DNA from: Pseudomonadota bacterium
Lineage (GTDB): Bacteria > Pseudomonadota > Gammaproteobacteria > Burkholderiales > JABEVD01
DNA length: 64,000 bases
Reading direction: 5' to 3'
Assembly (NCBI GenBank): GCA_021835845.1
Contig: JAKBJU010000009.1
Location: 1-64,000, forward strand
The notes under the pieces were generated by a model, which did not search any database, had not been told where the DNA came from, and saw only the letters and a program-made list of their open reading frames with translations. The translations under genes were made by a program, and so were the position numbers. The first letter of the stretch is position 1. Each line of letters begins with the position of its first letter. Below, piece by piece: positions 25,496 to 32,306 of this stretch.

Positions 25496-27808
25496 TTATC
25501 TCGTCAGGCTCATGTAAAGGGTGGGAAGCTTCTCCGGCAACCTGGAAACATGGTCGAGCACCATGTAATTTCTGAAGCCGAATATCCTTGAAACATAATC
25601 GTCGGCATGGGGATCCAGGCTCAGGCAGAAGGTGGTGATCCCCTGTCTGGCAAGTTCCTCCACGGCCTTTTTCGTATCATGGCGAAGATACTGGGGGTCC
25701 CTCACGTCGTTGTCTGCAGGCTCTCCGTCGGTCAGCAGGAATATCATCTTCCTCTGGCTCGCCCTTCTCGAAAGGAGCGATCCCGCATGACGGAGCGCCG
25801 TGCCCATCCTCGTGGAGAGCTTTCCCGTCATGCCCGCCAGCCTTGCCTTAACCTTCTCGTCGTAAGGCCCGTCGAAATCCTTGAACCTGAAATATTCCAC
25901 CTCGTGCCTGCCGTTGGAATCGAAGCCATGGATGGCGAAAGGATCTCCGATTCTGGAGAGCGCGTCAGCCAGCAGTGCCGCAGCTTCTCTCGCGAGATCG
26001 AGCACCTTCACTTCTCCGTCGCCATTTCTGACAGGATCGTTGGTCGACTCGGAAAGGTCGATCAGCAGCAGAACCGAAAGATCCCTGATCTGGAGGCGGG
26101 TCCTGATCCCAATCCTGGGGTCGGGCTGCATCCCCATGCGCAGGTCCACTGCGGCATGGATTGCGGCATTGATGTCGATGTCGTCCCCATCCTCCACCTT
26201 GCGCTGCCTGATGACGCCCTGCGGCTGAATCGCCTCTATGAGATATTTGAGCTTGCTGATCAGCGGTTTGTGCTTTTCTATCAGCTCGTCGATTTTTCCC
26301 GGGTCGCCGTATTTGGGGCGCTTCTCGAGCAGCGTCGCCCAGTTCGGCCGCTCGAGCTGGGTCTGGTAATCCCATTCCCTGTAATGGACCGGGGAGGCGG
26401 CAGGCTCGCGCCCTTCCCGCTCGTTGAAGCTCACCCCGTCGTCGTCGTAAAGCTCGGTGGGCAGGACCCATATCTCTTCTGCATCTTCCCCGGCAAATTC
26501 GACATCGACGGCATTGATCATTTCCATCAGGCTGACGTACTTTCTCACCTGGGGGCGCATTCCTGTCAGCAGGAGCATTTCGTCTTCGTCAGCCTCAGCC
26601 CAGAGATGGCGATTGTCGTCCCGGTACGGGCAGCTCGCGAAATCCGTTCTGGGATTGAAGGGGATGCCGGCCGCGATTTTCGCAAGTTCGAGACCGATTT
26701 CCCTTGCGAGCGTCTTGTCTTCGAGCCTCTTCACGGCGTCAGAAAAGGCTTTTCTCGCCGCTTCGACGAGGGGATGGTCATCCTTGTATGCTTCATCCAG
26801 AAGCGCACGCGCGATGCCATCGAGCAATGCGCCAAAGCGCTCGTCCCCGGGCGCTCTCGGCGCAAGAAGCCCCAGCCAGATCGATCTCAGCCCGGGAAAG
26901 GCGCGGCAAGCCAGGGATTCCACTCTGGCATCCTCTATCGCACCGATCAGGGCGCGCTCGACCGGACTCAAGGATTCAGGATCTGCATCCCGGCCGGAAT
27001 GGACGATGTGTGCTGCAGCATGGGCTGCCGCTGCGCGATATATTTCCAGCCCCGATATGTCTCCTCTATTGTCGAATGCATCCGGAAGATGGATGAAATA
27101 CGATTCGACATAGGGTCTGTAGCCCTCGCGCGTCTCGAAGTCCCCCGATGTCGGGCGAAGGAAGAAATCCCTTCCCCAAAGCGCCCTGAGGTACATGATC
27201 AGCCTGCGCTGCACGTCGACGAAGAGTACGCCGCGCTGCTCCTTCTTCATGACGGCAAGGGAATCCTCGCTTTCAAGTCCGAAATAGCTGGCCTGGTTTT
27301 CGAAATTGCTGCGATGAGCGGAAGCTCCCCACATCGCCCAGCGCCTGAGGCCGCCGAGGGTCAGATGCGCGAGCAGCACGTCCAGCTTCTCGAGCATCGG
27401 GCGCAAAGCTCTGGGCACCTGGGAAAGCAGTACATCCAACAGCGCCAGATAAGCCCTGAACAATTCGAGCTCGCCCAGCCTGGCAGCCGCCGTCGGGGCC
27501 GTGGAAAAAAGCAGGACGAGCACGCCCGCGCTCGTCTTCGAATACATCCTGATGGCTGCAGAGAACAGGTCGGCTACCGCCTGCTCTCCGATTTCCTTGG
27601 CGACCTGAGGGGCGCTCTCGATGAAGGATTCCACGAGGTCTGTTCCCCGCCCGAGCGCCTTGAGGCTGGCCGCCGCCCTGACATAGGCGTCTAGCCCCCG
27701 GGGCGAGAAGGCCCTTGCCGCATCCTTCCAGGCGGCCTCGAGGACAGTGCGAGGTCCCTCGCCCAGTTCCTCGAGCAGGTCTTCATATTCAGCCAGCTGA
27801 ATCGCCAT
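25496..27808 (-). CDS. cbbO: CbbO, VWA-domain adaptor of the RuBisCO activase
   Basis: 770 residues. Long helical N-terminus and a C-terminal von Willebrand A domain with the MIDAS motif DLSESTND (D-x-S-x-S) in LLIDLSES, followed by FLLTDGEPADNDVRDPQYLR. Matches CbbO/NorD proteins; position in the carboxysome operon selects CbbO. In the CbbQO machine CbbO recognises RuBisCO through its VWA domain and bridges it to the CbbQ hexamer. ATG at 27808 follows the small mcdB-like ORF by five bases. Confidence 0.9.
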   Translation of the reverse strand: MAIQLAEYEDLLEELGEGPRTVLEAAWKDAARAFSPRGLDAYVRAAASLKALGRGTDLVESFIESAPQVAKEIGEQAVADLFSAAIRMYSKTSAGVLVLLFSTAPTAAARLGELELFRAYLALLDVLLSQVPRALRPMLEKLDVLLAHLTLGGLRRWAMWGASAHRSNFENQASYFGLESEDSLAVMKKEQRGVLFVDVQRRLIMYLRALWGRDFFLRPTSGDFETREGYRPYVESYFIHLPDAFDNRGDISGLEIYRAAAAHAAAHIVHSGRDADPESLSPVERALIGAIEDARVESLACRAFPGLRSIWLGLLAPRAPGDERFGALLDGIARALLDEAYKDDHPLVEAARKAFSDAVKRLEDKTLAREIGLELAKIAAGIPFNPRTDFASCPYRDDNRHLWAEADEDEMLLLTGMRPQVRKYVSLMEMINAVDVEFAGEDAEEIWVLPTELYDDDGVSFNEREGREPAASPVHYREWDYQTQLERPNWATLLEKRPKYGDPGKIDELIEKHKPLISKLKYLIEAIQPQGVIRQRKVEDGDDIDINAAIHAAVDLRMGMQPDPRIGIRTRLQIRDLSVLLLIDLSESTNDPVRNGDGEVKVLDLAREAAALLADALSRIGDPFAIHGFDSNGRHEVEYFRFKDFDGPYDEKVKARLAGMTGKLSTRMGTALRHAGSLLSRRASQRKMIFLLTDGEPADNDVRDPQYLRHDTKKAVEELARQGITTFCLSLDPHADDYVSRIFGFRNYMVLDHVSRLPEKLPTLYMSLTR

Positions 27809-27813
27809 GCCAT

Positions 27814-27981
27814 TCAGTCCGGCCAGACTCGGCTTGGATGGAGCTGCATGTCGGAGGCATTCGGGTCGGTTTCGCGAACCACGGCCTTTTTCGGCGAGCC
27901 GCTTCTGGGCTGAGCCTTTGCTCTTGCAGCGGGCTGCTTGGGTTGAATGCTTGCCTTAAGCTTTTCTTCCATTTTGCTCAT
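27814..27981 (-). CDS. Candidate alpha-McdB, 55-residue partner of McdA
   Basis: Too short for ordinary ORF calling. ATG 27981 overlaps the mcdA stop by four bases (ATGA) and TGA ends at 27814, five bases before cbbO. The product begins MSKMEEKLKASIQPKQPAAR, is rich in K, A, P, Q and S (predicted disordered), and ends SDMQLHPSRVWPD with a Trp third from the end. Alpha-McdB proteins are known as small, disordered products encoded right after mcdA with an invariant Trp near the C-terminus. Position and this Trp are the evidence; 55 residues is short for the family. If correct, it links McdA to the carboxysome, probably through CsoS2. Confidence 0.65.
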   Translation of the reverse strand: MSKMEEKLKASIQPKQPAARAKAQPRSGSPKKAVVRETDPNASDMQLHPSRVWPD

Positions 27982-28592
27982 TTGACGGATACCTCCTTCA
28001 GGATGGATTCGATCTCTACAACTGCCTCTCGCCCTCTCGCCCCCATCTGGTAGACGCTTTTTCCTTCGAGAAGCGCAAGCCTGTAGACAGCCCTTCTCCT
28101 GACTGCCGTGTTCAGCAGGGGGAGAGGCTGCTGGTCAAGCACTTTCGCCATTGCATCAGACAATGCGCTACGCTTCTCGGCCTGGTTCTGCACGAGCCAT
28201 GCCTTGAGAGCGGGATTGAAGCGCCTTGCCCTGTCGATGGCGGATGCTGCATCATGCGTCGCCCATAGATCGAGCGGAGAGGGAATGACGGGAAGCAGCG
28301 CCATTTCCACGGATTCGAGCACCTTTCCGGTGAGGTTCCAGTCGACCGAAGGGGGGCAATCGACCACCACATGATCGAAGCTGGCCCTGGCATCCTGCAG
28401 ATGCCCCAGACCTGACAGCACGCTGAGACTGGAAATGTCAGCCGCCCATTCTGCCCAGTGCGCAAGTGCGCCCTGGGGATCGACATCGATCAGGGCAACC
28501 CTGCCCCGCTTTGCGAGGCCTGCGGCGATATTCAATGCCAGCGTCGATTTCCCGCACCCGCCCTTGAGATTGGCCAGCGCAATGCTCGCCAT
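27978..28592 (-). CDS. mcdA: McdA, ParA-type ATPase that positions carboxysomes
   Basis: 204 residues from ATG 28592. Deviant Walker A KGGCGKST (10-17) with the signature first Lys of the ParA/MinD group, then LIDVDPQGALAHW and VVVDCPPS (Walker B region). Much shorter than plasmid ParA and without an N-terminal HTH. Location between acRAF and the McdB candidate identifies it as the alpha-carboxysome McdA, which binds the nucleoid when ATP-bound and forms gradients that space carboxysomes. Gap of five bases from acRAF. Confidence 0.88.
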   Translation of the reverse strand: MASIALANLKGGCGKSTLALNIAAGLAKRGRVALIDVDPQGALAHWAEWAADISSLSVLSGLGHLQDARASFDHVVVDCPPSVDWNLTGKVLESVEMALLPVIPSPLDLWATHDAASAIDRARRFNPALKAWLVQNQAEKRSALSDAMAKVLDQQPLPLLNTAVRRRAVYRLALLEGKSVYQMGARGREAVVEIESILKEVSVK

Positions 28593-28597
28593 TCCCG

Positions 28598-28825
28598 TCA
28601 GCCCTGGCTCAGTGCGTCCACCCCGGCCGCGAAAGCGCCTCGATCGGGATTGTCCAGGGCGATGCTGACATTGGCATGGGTCTTTCCGAAATTGAGGTCG
28701 GGATAGTACCCCTGCTCCTTCGAATATTCCGCCAGCCTGTCCAGAAAGGTCCGCGTTTCCCCGTAGGAAGCGAATTCGTAGCGCCGAGTCATGGAAGACT
28801 GGCCGGTTTCCCATCCATTGCTCAT
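28598..28825 (-). CDS. acRAF, pterin-dehydratase-like RuBisCO assembly factor
   Basis: 75 residues from ATG 28825 (GGAG eight bases upstream); ATG 28831, which overlaps the previous stop, is the alternative. Pterin-4a-carbinolamine-dehydratase-like fold: TRRYEFASYGETRTFLDRLA then GYYPDLNFGKTHANVSIALD. True dehydratases use an E-x-H-H-P motif, but here the equivalent segment reads GYYPDLNFG, so catalysis is unlikely. In alpha-carboxysome operons this protein, acRAF, helps form the RuBisCO L8 core. Confidence 0.85.
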   Translation of the reverse strand: MSNGWETGQSSMTRRYEFASYGETRTFLDRLAEYSKEQGYYPDLNFGKTHANVSIALDNPDRGAFAAGVDALSQG

Positions 28826-28827
28826 GT

Positions 28828-29259
28828 TCATTGCTCCTTTCCTTTCAGGCTCGCCAGCATCTTGTCCAGTTCGCCCAAGTGATGTTCTTCGTCCTGCATC
28901 AGACCGAGGAAAAAACCTGCCATTGCCGCATCGCCGAAGCGCTCGCAATAACCCGCGGCTTCTCCATAGAGACGGATCGCCTCCAGTTCGAGCTGGCGGT
29001 CTATGCCCAGCATCTCGGCGAGATTCCGCCCGGGCCTTGCAGGAGCGAGCCGCGTGGCATTGGGAGAGACGCCGAATTTCAGTAGAACCTCTATCAGCTG
29101 CGCCGCATGCCCCAATTCCTCGCCTGCTTCGCGCCGGAAATAATGCTCTTCCGGCAGACCCAGGAGAGCGCACAATCTCGACTGAGCGAGGTATTGCTGC
29201 ACGATGCTCATTTCATGGGAAAGCGCATCCGTCAGGTAGCTGGTCACGCGGGCTTTCAT
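28828..29259 (-). CDS. Carboxysome-operon ferritin-like (bacterioferritin-type) protein
   Basis: 143 residues forming a four-helix ferritin-like bundle: LSHEMSIVQQYLAQSRL, HYFRREAGEELGHAAQLIEV and LMQDEEHHLGELDKMLA carry the E...E-x-x-H and E-x-x-H metal motifs of diiron carboxylate proteins. Ferritin-like genes are regular members of alpha-carboxysome operons; their role is not settled (iron or oxygen handling is a guess). It sits nine bases after the first csoS1 copy and overlaps the alternative acRAF start. Confidence 0.8.
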   Translation of the reverse strand: MKARVTSYLTDALSHEMSIVQQYLAQSRLCALLGLPEEHYFRREAGEELGHAAQLIEVLLKFGVSPNATRLAPARPGRNLAEMLGIDRQLELEAIRLYGEAAGYCERFGDAAMAGFFLGLMQDEEHHLGELDKMLASLKGKEQ

Positions 29260-29268
29260 CTTGCTGCC

Positions 29269-29607
29269 TCAGCTCTGCTCCATCGCGACTTCGGCATCCC
29301 TTCCGCCTCCGCCGGATTTCGCGGAAGTGGGCAGGATGTTTTCCACTTCGCTGTGAACCCTCGCGATGATGTGCGCAGCGACAAGACCGTCGCCCACGCG
29401 CTCGCACGCGTCAGCCCCGGCCCTCACTGCCGCGTTGACAGCGCCCGTCTCGCCGCGGACCAGCACAGTCACGTATCCGCCGCCGACAAACTGGCGGCCT
29501 ACCAGGCGAACTTCCGCTGCTTTGGTCATCGCGTCAGCCGCTTCGATCGCGGGCACGAGACCCCTCGTTTCAATCATGCCAAGGGCAATTCCAGTCACTT
29601 CAGCCAT
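29269..29607 (-). CDS. csoS1: CsoS1 hexameric shell protein with C-terminal extension
   Basis: 112 residues, BMC-H domain: [40 protein letters not shown] and [20 protein letters not shown]. The first 92 residues equal those of the two other copies; the tail [19 protein letters not shown] is an extra 15 residues, as in CsoS1B of Halothiobacillus. CsoS1 hexamers tile the carboxysome facets; a central pore passes bicarbonate and sugar phosphates. Third and most distal of the csoS1 genes. Confidence 0.92.
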   Translation of the reverse strand: MAEVTGIALGMIETRGLVPAIEAADAMTKAAEVRLVGRQFVGGGYVTVLVRGETGAVNAAVRAGADACERVGDGLVAAHIIARVHSEVENILPTSAKSGGGGRDAEVAMEQS

Positions 29608-29637
29608 TTTCTTCTCCCTATCGATTCAAGAACTGCT

Positions 29638-29931
29638 TCAGGCGGGCGCCTTGGGCAGGATGTTTTCCACTTCGCTGTGAACCCTCGCGATGATGTGCGC
29701 AGCGACAAGACCGTCGCCCACGCGCTCGCACGCGTCGGCCCCGGCCCTCACTGCCGCGTTGACAGCGCCCGTCTCGCCGCGGACCAGCACAGTCACGTAT
29801 CCGCCGCCGACAAACTGGCGGCCTACCAGGCGAACTTCCGCTGCTTTGGTCATCGCGTCAGCCGCTTCGATCGCGGGCACGAGACCCCTCGTTTCAATCA
29901 TGCCAAGGGCAATTCCAGTCACTTCAGCCAT
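29638..29931 (-). CDS. csoS1: CsoS1 hexameric shell protein (middle copy)
   Basis: 97 residues, a minimal BMC-H protein. It is identical in sequence to the copy at 29962-30255, and both end ENILPKAPA. Facet-forming shell hexamer. The 30 bases before its start repeat those before the distal copy, so the whole unit was duplicated. Confidence 0.93.
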   Translation of the reverse strand: MAEVTGIALGMIETRGLVPAIEAADAMTKAAEVRLVGRQFVGGGYVTVLVRGETGAVNAAVRAGADACERVGDGLVAAHIIARVHSEVENILPKAPA

Positions 29932-29961
29932 TTTCTTCTCCCTATCGATTCAAGAACTGCT

Positions 29962-30255
29962 TCAGGCGGGCGCCTTGGGCAGGATGTTTTCCACTTCGCT
30001 GTGAACCCTCGCGATGATGTGCGCAGCGACAAGACCGTCGCCCACGCGCTCGCACGCGTCGGCCCCGGCCCTCACTGCCGCGTTGACAGCGCCCGTCTCG
30101 CCGCGGACCAGCACAGTCACGTATCCGCCGCCGACAAACTGGCGGCCTACCAGGCGAACTTCCGCTGCTTTGGTCATCGCGTCAGCCGCTTCGATCGCGG
30201 GCACGAGACCCCTCGTTTCAATCATGCCAAGGGCAATTCCAGTCACTTCAGCCAT
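29962..30255 (-). CDS. csoS1: CsoS1 hexameric shell protein (first copy)
   Basis: 97 residues, identical to the middle copy. It is the first of three csoS1 genes after csoS4B and has its own distinct leader (GGAGAG site in the 38-base gap). Same shell role as the others. Confidence 0.93.
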   Translation of the reverse strand: MAEVTGIALGMIETRGLVPAIEAADAMTKAAEVRLVGRQFVGGGYVTVLVRGETGAVNAAVRAGADACERVGDGLVAAHIIARVHSEVENILPKAPA

Positions 30256-30293
30256 GCTTCTCTCCTTTACAGAAATGAATCAAAAAACAACTA

Positions 30294-30545
30294 TCAAACA
30301 GCTTCTTCCCACTCATCGATGATCCCCGCTATGGTGAGATCGGTGAGCAGTTTCGGATCCCCGGAAGCGTAGCGCCCGGCAGAACCGCTTACCGTGAACA
30401 CCCATTTCCCTTCCGGTACGCCTACCGGGTCGCAAGCCACGCTGAGCGCCCCTTTGGCGTCTGTCAGGACACGCAGGGAGATGTTTTTCAGGCCCTCCAC
30501 CCTGCGGGTCGCCACCAGGTCGGATTTGACCTTCATGATTTCCAC
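30294..30545 (-). CDS. csoS4B: CsoS4B pentameric vertex protein
   Basis: 83 residues, BMC-P (EutN/CcmL) family: MKVKSDLVATRRVEGLKNIS, ACDPVGVPEGKWVFTVSGS and LTIAGIIDEWEE. Pentamers cap the vertices of the carboxysome. One base separates it from csoS4A. Confidence 0.92.
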   Translation of the reverse strand: MEIMKVKSDLVATRRVEGLKNISLRVLTDAKGALSVACDPVGVPEGKWVFTVSGSAGRYASGDPKLLTDLTIAGIIDEWEEAV

Positions 30546-30546
30546 G

Positions 30547-30798
30547 TCAGTCTCCGTTCCAGTGATCGATGATCCCCACGATCGTCAGATCGGAAGGAAA
30601 TTCCTTGCTTCCCGCCGCCTCCCGCGCTGCAGAAGAGCCGACGCAAATCACCCAGTCTCCGGGGATGCATCCGATCGGATCCACCGCAACCTGTCTCGCT
30701 CCGCCTGCCTTTTCCCTGACCACGAGCAGCGGCCTGTGGCCGAGATCGGCAATGCGATTGGTCGAAACCAGCGTCTTTTCAACCTGCATGATCTTCAT
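30547..30798 (-). CDS. csoS4A: CsoS4A pentameric vertex protein
   Basis: 83 residues from ATG 30798. BMC-P fold: MKIMQVEKTLVSTNRIADLG, AVDPIGCIPGDWVICVGSSA and LTIVGIIDHW. The start lies inside the end of csoSCA (20-base overlap), so the two are coupled. Paralogue of the following csoS4B. Confidence 0.92.
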   Translation of the reverse strand: MKIMQVEKTLVSTNRIADLGHRPLLVVREKAGGARQVAVDPIGCIPGDWVICVGSSAAREAAGSKEFPSDLTIVGIIDHWNGD

Positions 30799-32305
30799 CA
30801 ATGATCTCCTCAATCATGCTTCCCGCAGGCATATCCTGAACGGTCAGGTGGCAGGCCAGCAGGCCTGCGGCCTCAAGGTCCGCATATCTCGACCGGATTG
30901 CCTCCTCGACCCCTCTAGTCCTGCTCACCGCGCGCGCCCTTGAACCGGGAACCCTTGCGTCATACCTGAAATGAATGGCGATCGGCACGGGCAATCCGCG
31001 CTTTCCCATCAGGTGCCTGAAAATCTTGATGCCGATATCCATGTCCGACAACCCCTCCTCGAGGGTCTGGAGGTGCGCATAGTAGGCAACGTTGCGCATC
31101 TGCACTTCCTCGAATCCGTCGCCGACGCTGATGTAGCGCTCGGCGTGGCCGATATCCGGATAGCGTCCGCCGTAGTATTCGGCCACATATTCGATCTGCG
31201 AGAGATTGTTGATCAGGAGGTTTGCGACCAGCCTCCTCATGCCCTCGTGCGGCCTGGATGCTCCGGCATCCAGGATCGCCTGGTGAACCGCTATCCTCGC
31301 CTCGTTTTCGCCATAGCCCAGGGAGGCCGCATAGAGCGCAGCGTTGTCGACATACCGGCTTGCCGAGAGATTCCCTTCCTCGTCAGGCACATGGACGCGA
31401 ATCGCATCCGTATCCGTATCCACGCCGATCAGAAGGATGTCGGTCCCTGCCCCGCAGCAGAACGAATTCTCTATTGCCTGCCTGAATTCAAGAAGCCGCC
31501 GCAGTCCCGCATCGATCGCCGCACTGTCGTCGCTTCCATGCGCAGCGCACCCTTCATGATGCGGCCTGGAAGAACTGAAGTGATAGACGGCAATCTTCAG
31601 ATAGCGCGTCCCGGCCTCCGCAAAATTGGGCACCCCTTCCCGGTACCGGCTGAGTTCCACGGCCATCCACTGCCTGACATCCGTCTCGATGTCGAACATC
31701 GCGCCTGCATAAGCCTTGCGCCTGATGAAGGGCGTGCTGGGCAGGCGCAGGATGTAAGGCAGCAACCCCTTCAGGCGACCGTCCGCGCAGGGACTGATGT
31801 CAACTGCGTGAAACCCGCAATCCAGGAAGAAACTGTGCAGATCCTGCCAGGAGCCGTTCTTGCTCCGGTAATCGGAAGCATATTCCTCCGCGGAAAGAAG
31901 CAGGGCTTGGAACACGCAGCGTGAATAGAGCGCTTTCACGTCGAGGCCGTTCGACCAGGCATTTTCCAGGATATCCTCCGGCAATGCGTATCCGAGCTGC
32001 TGCCGGGCCAAGAGCTGTGCACGTTCCACGAAATCCGTATGGTGCTGCAGGGCCGAGATCGCTTTCAGCAGTGGCACGATTGCATCGAACCGTCCCTTCA
32101 CTGCCTCTTCCCGGGCGTTCAGCCTGGCATTCTCGCCCCTGTCTGCGAGCGCATGACGGCATACCCGCTCGGGTAGCGTGGCGCAGGCAGGGTGGGGGGG
32201 CACCCCCTCCGGCACAGGCAAGGGCCGATGGGCGGCCCCCAGTCCGAAAGGGGCAACCTGCCTGGTCTGGCGCGCTCTCAGTGCGTAGGCATTGCGGGTA
32301 TTCAT
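30779..32305 (-). CDS. csoSCA: CsoSCA, carboxysomal carbonic anhydrase
   Basis: 508 residues, the usual size. The zinc site and catalytic dyad fall at the same numbers known in the Halothiobacillus enzyme: C173 and D175 in SPCADGRLKG, H242 in YHFSSS and C253 in EGCAAHG. The N-terminal 60 residues are basic and disordered (TRNAYALRARQTRQVAPFG), the part that tethers the enzyme to RuBisCO. It converts bicarbonate to CO2 inside the shell. One base after csoS2. Confidence 0.95.
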   Translation of the reverse strand: MNTRNAYALRARQTRQVAPFGLGAAHRPLPVPEGVPPHPACATLPERVCRHALADRGENARLNAREEAVKGRFDAIVPLLKAISALQHHTDFVERAQLLARQQLGYALPEDILENAWSNGLDVKALYSRCVFQALLLSAEEYASDYRSKNGSWQDLHSFFLDCGFHAVDISPCADGRLKGLLPYILRLPSTPFIRRKAYAGAMFDIETDVRQWMAVELSRYREGVPNFAEAGTRYLKIAVYHFSSSRPHHEGCAAHGSDDSAAIDAGLRRLLEFRQAIENSFCCGAGTDILLIGVDTDTDAIRVHVPDEEGNLSASRYVDNAALYAASLGYGENEARIAVHQAILDAGASRPHEGMRRLVANLLINNLSQIEYVAEYYGGRYPDIGHAERYISVGDGFEEVQMRNVAYYAHLQTLEEGLSDMDIGIKIFRHLMGKRGLPVPIAIHFRYDARVPGSRARAVSRTRGVEEAIRSRYADLEAAGLLACHLTVQDMPAGSMIEEIIDEDHAG

Positions 32306-32306
32306 G

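Larger units (their letters stand above)
29284..30255 (-). repeat. 324-bp tandem array of three csoS1 genes
   Basis: The three csoS1 starts are exactly 324 bases apart (30255, 29931, 29607). CDS sequence and the 30-base spacer are virtually identical; one visible difference is GCGTCAGCC in the distal copy against GCGTCGGCC in the others, apart from the divergent 3' end of the distal copy. This implies recent duplication or ongoing gene conversion. Confidence 0.9.

Noticed and set aside
27978-28592. Plasmid or chromosome partition ParA
   Set aside because: Short, no HTH and no parB or parS nearby; between acRAF and a McdB-like ORF in a carboxysome operon.
29284-30255. CRISPR-like repeat array
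   Set aside because: Units are 324-bp genes with long reading frames and no short direct repeats with unique spacers.
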